This document shows, one piece after another, positions 15,724 through 22,144 of a DNA stretch of 27,550 nt. Position numbers and translations under genes: made by a program. The notes under the pieces are model-generated. The model searched no databases and was not told the DNA's origin. It saw only the letters and a program-made list of their open reading frames with translations. The number at the start of each line of letters is the position of its first letter. The stretch's first letter is position 1. Origin of the DNA: UMGS1613 sp963616135 (GTDB lineage: Bacteria > Bacillota_I > Bacilli_A > RF39 > UBA660); contig CAVEJT010000011.1 of assembly GCA_963616135.1 (NCBI GenBank), positions 1 to 27,550 of the forward strand, written 5' to 3'.

Positions 15724-16224
15724 ATGGATAAAATAGATAAAAATCAAAAAATAGCATTGATTTTACTAGGAATAGGGTTAGTTATTGTATTAATTATAAA
15801 AATATTATCTTTTTATAATAATAAGGAAACTATTGATAATTCAATAAAAATAGTTACAGATCAAAATAAATTTTTTGAAGTTTCTTCTTGTATAGATAAA
15901 TATATAACTTATTCACAAACTGATGATTATGATAGCTTATTTAATATTCTTAATAAAGAATATGTCGAACAAAATAATATATCAAAGGAAAATATATTTA
16001 ATTATATAAGAAAGTTTGATTCTAATGACATTTTTTCATCAAGAAAAATGTATTATCAACAACTAGATAATAGTATTTATAAATATTATGTTTATGGTAC
16101 ATATAGACAAGAATTAATAGATAGTGTAGGTCAAAGTCAAGATTATTATTTAATAGTTTACTTATATACTAATAATATGACTTTTAGTATAGAACCATAT
16201 AACGGGGAAATTTTTGAGGGATAA
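15724..16224 (+). CDS. VirB8-like candidate, membrane-anchored NTF2-type protein
   Basis: This 166-residue protein has one helix at about 9-29 and an extracytoplasmic domain of about 120 residues. The domain starts with helical stretches (FEVSSCIDKYITYSQTDDYDSLFNIL) and ends with strands (YKYYVYGTYRQEL, YLIVYLYTNNMTFSI). One anchor followed by an alpha-then-beta domain of this size matches VirB8/TcpC-type scaffold proteins that stabilise VirB6 and the pilus. The sequence identity to any named protein is not recognisable by eye, so this is a positional and structural inference. SD GGTGA stands 5 nt before the ATG, and the next paralogue-like gene starts 2 nt after its stop. Confidence 0.45.
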   Translation: MDKIDKNQKIALILLGIGLVIVLIIKILSFYNNKETIDNSIKIVTDQNKFFEVSSCIDKYITYSQTDDYDSLFNILNKEYVEQNNISKENIFNYIRKFDSNDIFSSRKMYYQQLDNSIYKYYVYGTYRQELIDSVGQSQDYYLIVYLYTNNMTFSIEPYNGEIFEG

Positions 16225-16226
16225 AT

Positions 16227-16715
16227 ATGAATAAAAAGATAAGTATAGTAATTGCAATTTTGGTTATTTTTGTAGTTTTAATAATATCTGTGTTTTGTAT
16301 AGAGTATTTTACGGCTAAAAAAAGTGAAGGAATCATAGATGTAAGTAAATTGCCTGTGACTCCTAAAAAATATAAATCAAATGAATATTATAGTTTTAAT
16401 ATTAGTAATCAAGAACTATGTACAATTTATTTAAATGATTATATTTCAATTCTTTCAACAGATATTTCAAAAGCTTATAGCATGCTAGATGAAAATTATA
16501 GAAATACTAAGTTTCCAGATTATGAAAGTTTTGTAAATTATATAAATACAATTTATCCTACAATTTCATCAATAGATACATATAGAATATCTGGACAAAA
16601 GTATTATATTACGGATAAAAACAACAATTTATTTATAATAGTTACAAATGGTGTAATGAACTATAAAGTATATTTAGATGATTATACTGTAGAAATAACA
16701 AATTATGATAAGTAA
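16227..16715 (+). CDS. VirB8-like candidate, second copy
   Basis: This 162-residue protein has the same layout as the gene before it: one helix (about 4-27) and then an exported alpha-then-beta domain (LCTIYLNDYISILSTDISKAYSML; later TYRISGQKYYITD and NLFIIVTNGVMNYKVYL). Shared features with the upstream gene are the position of the helix, a YI-x(S)-ISxxxSx stretch leading into the domain, and the strand-rich end. It may be a diverged tandem duplicate. It lies 18 nt before virD4. The probable role is a periplasm-like scaffold of the channel, by position. A hand alignment is too weak to prove paralogy. Confidence 0.4.
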   Translation: MNKKISIVIAILVIFVVLIISVFCIEYFTAKKSEGIIDVSKLPVTPKKYKSNEYYSFNISNQELCTIYLNDYISILSTDISKAYSMLDENYRNTKFPDYESFVNYINTIYPTISSIDTYRISGQKYYITDKNNNLFIIVTNGVMNYKVYLDDYTVEITNYDK

Positions 16716-16733
16716 TTAGAATAAGGTGAGATA

Positions 16734-18809
16734 ATGAAATTAAGATTTAAAGCTGAAGCTAAAGATGTTACAATTTTCTGTATATTTGCTTTCGCTTGGT
16801 TATGTATTGTAGCACTTGCAGTAGCAAATGTATCAGAGTTTATAGCAGGTGAATCATTTACTATTAATTTGTTTTTAGGTTTTTCTTTAAAAAATATAGC
16901 TGCAACTATGGTATTTTTTATAGCTGGTATAGTAGCTGCTTTTGCTGGAGTTAAATCTGTTTTCTTAGAAAAAGAGGAAGATGTAGTAGGAATTGGTTTA
17001 ACTATAGGTCAAAAAAGAGAAAAAAACTATGCTAGATGGGCAAAAGACAAAGAAATAGAAAATGGTCTAGATGTAAAAGCGGTAGATCCATTAGCGCCTA
17101 AAGCAGATGCGGCTGGAATACCACTTAAAATGACGCCTAAAAAAGTTTGGGTAGATAATGGTGGATATCATAATATAGTTATAGGTTCTACAGGTGCTGG
17201 TAAAACTCAAACAACGGTTTTACCTATGGTAAATTTATTAGCAAAACATGACGAATCTATGATAATTACCGATCCAAAAGGTGAAATATATGAAAATACT
17301 GCAAACTATCTAAAAAGTTTAGGATATAATATAGTACTTTTAAATTTCCGTGATCCACAACAAGGTAATGCTTGGAATCCAATGTATTTACCTTATTCAT
17401 TATATAAAGATGGAAATATAGATAAATCAGTAGAGTTATTAGAAGACTTAGCTGCAAATATACTTCATGATCCATCAGCAAAAGGTCAAGATCCATTCTG
17501 GGAAAATACTTCTGCAGACTATTTTGCAGGTCTTGCCTGTGCCTTATTTGAAGATGCAAAACCTGAAGAAATTAATTTAAATAGTATTAGTTTAATGACT
17601 ACGGTAGGTGAAGAAAAGCTTGCAAATACAACATATGTAAAGGATTATTTTAGTTATAAAGATCCAGGAGGAACAGCTTATACTAAAGCTTCATCTACCT
17701 TAATGGCTCCAAGTGAGACAAAAGGAAGTATATTATCTGTATTTAAACAAAAAATACAATTATTTGCCTCACGTGCTAATTTATCAGAAATGTTATCAAA
17801 TAATGATTTTGATATGAGAGATATTGGTAGAAAAAAAACAGCCGTATTTATTGTTATACAAGATGAAAAAACTACATATCATTCATTGGTAACAATATTC
17901 TTAAAACAATGCTATGAAACACTTATTTCGGTAGCCCAAGAATCGGGTGGAAAGTTGCCTCATAGAACAAATTTTATTCTAGATGAGTTCGCAAATATGC
18001 CACCACTTAAAGATGTAACAACAATGGTTACAGCAGCCCGTTCAAGAAATATAAGATTTACATTTATAATTCAAAACTTTGCTCAATTATATGAGGTATA
18101 TGGTAAAGAAAACGGAGAAACAATAAAGGGTAACTGTGGTAATATAGTATACTTAATAAGTACAGAGTTATCTGCTCTTGAAGAGATAAGTAAAATGTGT
18201 GGAGAAGTAAAATCTAAAGAAAAAGAAAAAACATCTTCAACACCACTTGTAACAGTAAGTGATTTACAAAGATTAGAGCAGTGGGAAACAATAATACTAA
18301 GGCTTAGGACAATGCCATTTAAAACAAAATTAACACCTAATTATCAAATGAATTGGGGACATAGTTTTCCTAAGGCAGCATATCCACAAAGATCTAAAAC
18401 GCCTGTTCAAACATTTGATTTAAAGAGTTTTGTAAATAAGAAAAGAGAAGAAAAAATAAATGGAATGCTTAATGGTAATTCATCTTCAGATGATACTCCA
18501 TTTGGAGGTAGAGCACCTATGCCATTTGGAGGATCAGATACACCATTTAATCCATTCGCACCTTCTAAACAATCAAATGATGGTGGCGGATTTAATGTAG
18601 ATGATTTGGTTAAAAGAATAGATGCTAAAATAGCAGAACTTGAAGAAGAAGAACGACAAGAAAAATTAAAAGCTGAATCTAATTTAGTAGAAAATAAACC
18701 AGAACCTATGGACCAAATTGATGAAAATAAACACTATGAAGAGGAGAAAAAAGGTAAAAAAGGAATTACAGATGACCAATTTTTTGATGATTTCTTCTTT
18801 GATGAATAG
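16734..18809 (+). CDS. virD4: VirD4/TraG-type T4SS coupling ATPase
   Basis: This 691-residue protein has two N-terminal helices (about 10-32 and 55-75). The TraG/VirD4 domain has Walker A GSTGAGKT at 151-158 and Walker B FILDEFANMPPLKD with D417/E418. Between them lie IITDPKGEIYENTANYLKSLGYN and LNFRDPQQGNAWNP, both hallmarks of VirD4 coupling proteins, which carry protein or DNA substrates to the channel. After residue about 560 the tail is Gly/Ser/Pro-rich (FGGRAPMPFGGSDTPFNPF), then Glu/Lys-rich, and ends in an acidic aromatic stretch DDQFFDDFFFDE. That acidic end is unusual and could be a docking site. It is the last gene of unit C. No relaxase gene accompanies it in this window. Confidence 0.92.
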   Translation: MKLRFKAEAKDVTIFCIFAFAWLCIVALAVANVSEFIAGESFTINLFLGFSLKNIAATMVFFIAGIVAAFAGVKSVFLEKEEDVVGIGLTIGQKREKNYARWAKDKEIENGLDVKAVDPLAPKADAAGIPLKMTPKKVWVDNGGYHNIVIGSTGAGKTQTTVLPMVNLLAKHDESMIITDPKGEIYENTANYLKSLGYNIVLLNFRDPQQGNAWNPMYLPYSLYKDGNIDKSVELLEDLAANILHDPSAKGQDPFWENTSADYFAGLACALFEDAKPEEINLNSISLMTTVGEEKLANTTYVKDYFSYKDPGGTAYTKASSTLMAPSETKGSILSVFKQKIQLFASRANLSEMLSNNDFDMRDIGRKKTAVFIVIQDEKTTYHSLVTIFLKQCYETLISVAQESGGKLPHRTNFILDEFANMPPLKDVTTMVTAARSRNIRFTFIIQNFAQLYEVYGKENGETIKGNCGNIVYLISTELSALEEISKMCGEVKSKEKEKTSSTPLVTVSDLQRLEQWETIILRLRTMPFKTKLTPNYQMNWGHSFPKAAYPQRSKTPVQTFDLKSFVNKKREEKINGMLNGNSSSDDTPFGGRAPMPFGGSDTPFNPFAPSKQSNDGGGFNVDDLVKRIDAKIAELEEEERQEKLKAESNLVENKPEPMDQIDENKHYEEEKKGKKGITDDQFFDDFFFDE

Positions 18810-18842
18810 ACTAATTAAATTTATTAAATTTAAATATAATCA

Positions 18843-18848
18843 TATAAT
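18843..18848 (+). promoter_or_regulatory. Possible -10 element for the rhodanese gene
   Basis: A perfect TATAAT (18843-18848) lies 16 nt before the ATG, with a second TATAAT at 18835-18840. No good -35 is found 16-18 bp upstream (TTTATT at best), so the call rests on the -10 alone. Confidence 0.35.
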
Positions 18849-18864
18849 GTACTAGGGTGGTTAT

Positions 18865-19152
18865 ATGATTAAAAGTGTTTCTATATCTGAAATAAAAAAT
18901 TTAAATAATATTAATTTAATAGATATAAGAAGTATTACTAGCTATAATAATGGACATATAAAAAATGCTTTAAATATTACCTTAAACGAATTACTTATCA
19001 GGCCTGATAAGTATTTGAACAAAAATGATATATATTATATATATTGTCAAAAAGGTATGCAAAGTAGAAAACTATGTCAAATATTATTAAATCAAAACTA
19101 TAATGTAATTAATATAACTGGCGGATATGAAGCATGGGTATTAAACGAATAA
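18865..19152 (+). CDS. Single-domain rhodanese-like protein
   Basis: This 95-residue protein has a rhodanese fold pattern. It runs from the start IKSVSISEIKNLNNINLIDIRS (with the DIR/DVR signature) through YNNGHIKNALNI (the GHI-x-x-A motif) to the active loop YCQKGMQSRKLC with Cys61 as the persulfide carrier, and ends in ITGGYEAWVLNE (GG-x-x-x-W). It is full length for a single-domain rhodanese, a sulfur-transfer or sulfur-handling enzyme. The ribosome site GGGTGG is about 5 nt upstream, and a terminator closes the gene. A 22-bp perfect palindrome (18992-19013) sits inside the coding region. There is no link to secretion other than its position. Confidence 0.85.
   Translation: MIKSVSISEIKNLNNINLIDIRSITSYNNGHIKNALNITLNELLIRPDKYLNKNDIYYIYCQKGMQSRKLCQILLNQNYNVINITGGYEAWVLNE
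18992..19013. repeat. 22-bp perfect palindrome inside the rhodanese gene
   Basis: Each half is an 11-base arm around a central GG/CC: TACTTATCAGG on the left, CCTGATAAGTA on the right. There is no T-run afterwards and no gap between arms. It codes for part of LLIRPDKY, so codon constraint does not explain perfect symmetry. Confidence 0.7.
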
Positions 19153-19181
19153 GATATTTAACTATATCTTATTTTTTTTTA
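19148..19181 (+). terminator. Terminator after the rhodanese gene
   Basis: A 10-bp stem, AATAAGATAT (19148-19157) with ATATCTTATT (19164-19173), has a 6-base loop and is followed by an unbroken run of T. Confidence 0.88.
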
Positions 19182-19184
19182 ATA

Positions 19185-19193
19185 TGATATAAT
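19185..19193 (+). promoter_or_regulatory. Extended -10 promoter of rmuC
   Basis: TGATATAAT reads as an extended -10 (TG, one base, then TATAAT 19188-19193). No good -35 is present. The predicted transcription start lies about 9 nt before the rmuC ATG. Confidence 0.5.
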
Positions 19194-19208
19194 TGTATTG
19201 GTGATAGT

Positions 19209-20279
19209 ATGGAATATATAATATTAGGATTATTAATTGTTATTTTAGTATTAATTGTAGTACTTTTATTAGGTAAAAATAATAATAAAAATACAGATGA
19301 AAAAATAAATAAATTAGAAATAAGTTTAATTAAAGAAATAGGAGAATTTAAAAATGATTTTTCACATAGTTTAACAGAAGACTTTAATAATCAAACAGAA
19401 AGACTTGATAATAGATTAAGACTTATTAATGATAAAGTAAATGAAAGATTAGATGAAAATTTTGAAAAAACTAATAAAACATTTACAAATGTATTAGAGA
19501 GATTATCTAAAATAGATGAAGCACAAAAAAAGATAGATACACTATCTGGGGATATAGTGTCATTACAGGGTATACTTACAGATAAAAAAACTAGAGGTAT
19601 ATATGGTGAAGTTAATTTAGAACACATTTTATCTAATGTATTTGGTAAAAATAATACTAAAATATATCAATTACAATATACTTTTAGTAATGGAACTATA
19701 GCAGATTGCGTTTTATTTACACCAGAACCTTTAGGAACTATAGCAATAGATTCTAAGTTCCCATTAGAACACTATCAAATAATGGTAGATAAAAATAATA
19801 GTGTAGATGTTCGTACTCAAGCTGAAAAAATGTTTAAAACAGACATGAAAAAACATATAGATGCTATAAGTAGTAAATATATAATACCTGGTGTAACAAG
19901 TGATCAAGCAATACTTTTCTTACCTGCAGAGGCAATATTTGCAGAAATTAATGCATATCATACAGATTTATTAGAATATGCTTATAAAAAAAGAGTTTGG
20001 ATTACAAGTCCTACAACACTTATTAGTACACTTACAACTATTCAAATAATTATAAAAAATATTGAAAGAGATAAATTTGCTAAAATAATACATGGTGAGT
20101 TAAGATTATTAGATGAAGAATTTAAAAGATATAAAGATAGATGGGATAAATTGTATAGAAGTATAGAAACAGTAAGCAAAGATGTAAAAGATATACATAC
20201 AACAACTGACAAAATAACAAAAAGATTTAATAGTATAAATCAAGTAGAAATGGAGAGTATTGATGATAAAAAAGATTAA
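19209..20279 (+). CDS. rmuC: RmuC-family DNA recombination protein
   Basis: This 356-residue protein has one N-terminal helix (residues about 4-21). A coiled coil follows at about 30-115, with repeating K/E heptads and DNRLRLINDKVNERLDENFEKTNKTFTNVLERLSK. The RmuC domain begins near 125 with LTDKKTRGIYGEVNLEHILSNVFG. RmuC proteins are membrane-anchored nuclease-fold proteins that limit recombination at inverted repeats. The later segments GTIADCVLFTPE, IAIDSKFPLEHY and AILFLPAEAIFAEI are the core motifs of the family, including the IDSKFPLE signature. It is full length and overlaps the next gene by 17 nt at its 3' end. Confidence 0.9.
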   Translation: MEYIILGLLIVILVLIVVLLLGKNNNKNTDEKINKLEISLIKEIGEFKNDFSHSLTEDFNNQTERLDNRLRLINDKVNERLDENFEKTNKTFTNVLERLSKIDEAQKKIDTLSGDIVSLQGILTDKKTRGIYGEVNLEHILSNVFGKNNTKIYQLQYTFSNGTIADCVLFTPEPLGTIAIDSKFPLEHYQIMVDKNNSVDVRTQAEKMFKTDMKKHIDAISSKYIIPGVTSDQAILFLPAEAIFAEINAYHTDLLEYAYKKRVWITSPTTLISTLTTIQIIIKNIERDKFAKIIHGELRLLDEEFKRYKDRWDKLYRSIETVSKDVKDIHTTTDKITKRFNSINQVEMESIDDKKD

Positions 20280-20853
20280 TGTAATATTAGTATTAATATC
20301 TATAATTTGTTCACTTAATATAGCATTTACAAAAGAAAGTAGTTTGGTGTTCATATTAAAAGATATTTCAATAATAATTACTATAAATGCTCTTTACATA
20401 GCAAGAAAACTATTTAAATGGAATATAAGTGATGGTATAAATTTAATTTATATAATATTTATATTTATGTCACATTTTTTGGGCGTTATATGTAATTTCT
20501 ATGGGAAGATATTTTGGTTTGATAAATTTACACATTTCTTATCTGGAATAGTAGCAGCTTTTGGAGCTATATTTTTTCTTGTTAAATGTAAAAAAAATAA
20601 TAACATAATGTTTTCAATAATATTTATAATATCATTCACACTTATGACAGCAAGTCTTTGGGAATTTTTTGAATATTTATCAAGTATATTATTTAATGTA
20701 GATCCACAAAGAGTTGTAGCTACAGGTGTTAGTGATACTATGGATGATATGATAGTAGCATTCCTAGGCTCAATACTTGTGTCAATAAGTTACTTATATG
20801 AATATAAATTAAACGTAAATATGATTATAAAAAGATTTGTAAAAGAACTATAA
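20263..20853 (+). CDS. Polytopic membrane protein, DUF2238/YjdF-like
   Basis: This protein is 196 residues from ATG 20263, which follows GGAGA at 20252-20256 and is preferred over an in-frame TTG at 20260. It has six or so helices. The signature KIFWFDKFTHFLSGIVAAFGA, then LWEFFEYLSSILFNVDPQR, then TGVSDTMDDMIVAFLGS is that of DUF2238-type integral membrane proteins, with His/Asp/Glu on the inner helices. The function is unknown. The start overlaps the 3' end of rmuC in the manner of a coupled operon, so the two genes may be co-transcribed. A terminator follows at 20860. Confidence 0.7.
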   Translation: MIKKINVILVLISIICSLNIAFTKESSLVFILKDISIIITINALYIARKLFKWNISDGINLIYIIFIFMSHFLGVICNFYGKIFWFDKFTHFLSGIVAAFGAIFFLVKCKKNNNIMFSIIFIISFTLMTASLWEFFEYLSSILFNVDPQRVVATGVSDTMDDMIVAFLGSILVSISYLYEYKLNVNMIIKRFVKEL

Positions 20854-20859
20854 TTATTA

Positions 20860-20899
20860 ACAAATATAGTAAAATTATTTACTTTATTTGTTTTTTTTT
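20860..20899 (+). terminator. Terminator after the DUF2238-like gene
   Basis: Two helices of 7 and 6 bp (ACAAATA with TATTTGT, and AGTAAA with TTTACT) are separated by one T:T mismatch, with a 4-base loop and then a nine-T tract. Confidence 0.8.
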
Positions 20900-20906
20900 G
20901 TATAAT
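20878..20906 (+). promoter_or_regulatory. Promoter of the Cys-rich pilin-fusion gene, nested in the terminator
   Basis: TTTACT (20878-20883, in the terminator's right arm), a 17-bp spacer and TATAAT (20901-20906). A leader of about 23 nt with GGAGG precedes the ATG at 20936. Confidence 0.55.
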
Positions 20907-20935
20907 TAACTTAGATACGAATATATGGAGGAATT

Positions 20936-22036
20936 ATGAAAAAGAAATTATTAATAATATTATTTACATTTATATCAATATTTATATTTAATAGTGAAAT
21001 AAGTGCACGTGAGTGTAAATATAAATATGATGGTAAAGATATAATAATAAATACTAAAAAAGAAGAAAATGGTAATATTACTATGACTTATAATGAAGAA
21101 ACTTTAAAAACAAACTATAATGAAGTATATAATTTTTTGGATTTATCAATTTTTACAGATGACCAACAATGTTGGAAAACAATATATGTCTGTGATAGAG
21201 TAGAAACAAAGGTTAACTCTTGTTTTAACTTTGGTGTAGGTGTACCTGGTTTCAATATATCTATTAACGATTTTGGTGGATCTACACTACTAGGCATTTT
21301 TAACTCTTCTTTAGATCCACAAACAATTAACGATGTAAGAGCAAATGAATTCAGTTTGATTGATAAAAATTTATTGGAAGAAGTATGTCATGATAAGAGT
21401 GTTAAATGCGAAACCGTAAAATATAGTGGATCAGATATTTCAAAGGAAAATCTATTATCTTCTTGTGACAAATTTTCTACTATGTTTAATGATGTAACAA
21501 AATCATATGAAGAGTATTTAAAGTGCGGCGAGTATATAGATGGTGCACCTAATAGTAAAAAAGCAAGTATAGCAGCTTGTAAAAGTAAAGCGTTATCTAA
21601 GGTAAATTATTATACAGACATAATGACAAAAACTTGTAATTCCATTCTTCAAAATCAAAGTGTAAGTTCTAATGATGGGTGCGCGGATAGTTGTTTAAAT
21701 TCAATTGAGATAATGAAGTCTTTAAAATCAAAATATATAAAAAAAGAAGATTATAGTGCCACATGTGGATTTTCTCAAAACTTAATTGGATGGATAGATA
21801 ATATTTTAAATATTGTAAAATATATATTACCAGTATTAGTAATAATACTTGGAATAATTGATTTTATAAGAGCAATTGCCTCCGACAAAGATGATGAAAT
21901 GAAAAAAGCTCAAGGCAGGTTTGTTAAGAGGTTAATTGCTGCAGCTTTAGCATTCATAATACCATTTATAATAGTATTTGTACTAGAGAAATTTGGATTT
22001 GTGGTAGAAGGCTGTGGAGTTATAAACTTAAAATAG
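20936..22036 (+). CDS. Secreted Cys-rich protein fused to a VirB2-like pilin module
   Basis: This 366-residue protein has a signal peptide (to about 24, ending EISA-R). A Cys-rich exported region follows (residues 25 to about 275), with 12 of the protein's 14 cysteines, including QQCWKTIYVCDR, VCHDKSVKCETV and GCADSC. The C-terminal module, from ATCGFSQNL (Cys277) to CGVINLK, is the same as the pilins: helix 1 about 290-312, a loop with DKDDEMKKAQGRFVKR, and helix 2 about 335-355. So a large ectodomain is fused upstream of a pilin hairpin. The module's Cys before helix 1 and the Cys after helix 2 match the pilin pattern, although the CxxC is a CG here. It is encoded 2.1 kb beyond virD4 with its own promoter and terminator. 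It could be a capping subunit or adhesin of the fibre (inference). Confidence 0.7.
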   Translation: MKKKLLIILFTFISIFIFNSEISARECKYKYDGKDIIINTKKEENGNITMTYNEETLKTNYNEVYNFLDLSIFTDDQQCWKTIYVCDRVETKVNSCFNFGVGVPGFNISINDFGGSTLLGIFNSSLDPQTINDVRANEFSLIDKNLLEEVCHDKSVKCETVKYSGSDISKENLLSSCDKFSTMFNDVTKSYEEYLKCGEYIDGAPNSKKASIAACKSKALSKVNYYTDIMTKTCNSILQNQSVSSNDGCADSCLNSIEIMKSLKSKYIKKEDYSATCGFSQNLIGWIDNILNIVKYILPVLVIILGIIDFIRAIASDKDDEMKKAQGRFVKRLIAAALAFIIPFIIVFVLEKFGFVVEGCGVINLK

Positions 22037-22056
22037 TTTTATAACTCTTTTTCTTT
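22017..22056 (+). terminator. Terminator after the pilin-fusion gene
   Basis: A 10-bp stem, GAGTTATAAA (22017-22026) with TTTATAACTC (22038-22047), encloses an 11-base loop that includes the stop codon. It is followed by TTTTTCTTT. Confidence 0.85.
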
Positions 22057-22097
22057 ACACTTTTTTTGTATAAACAACACTATTTACAAGTATTTAG

Positions 22098-22127
22098 TTG
22101 AAATGTTTGAATAAAATATTTTATAAT
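22098..22127 (+). promoter_or_regulatory. Promoter of rnr
   Basis: TTGAAA (22098-22103), an 18-bp spacer and TATAAT (22122-22127). The predicted start leaves an 11-nt leader with GGTGGAGG at its 5' end. Confidence 0.6.
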
Positions 22128-22144
22128 ATAGGTGGAGGATATGT

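Noticed and set aside
1052..18809. The locus as a complete integrative conjugative element
   Set aside because: No relaxase, integrase, excisionase or att-like direct repeat was seen in the window; housekeeping genes follow directly. It could still be part of one if these lie outside.
19539..19560. Inverted repeat ACACTAT/ATAGTGT inside rmuC
   Set aside because: Short 7-bp arms with an 8-base loop in AT-rich coding DNA and no T-run; expected by chance.
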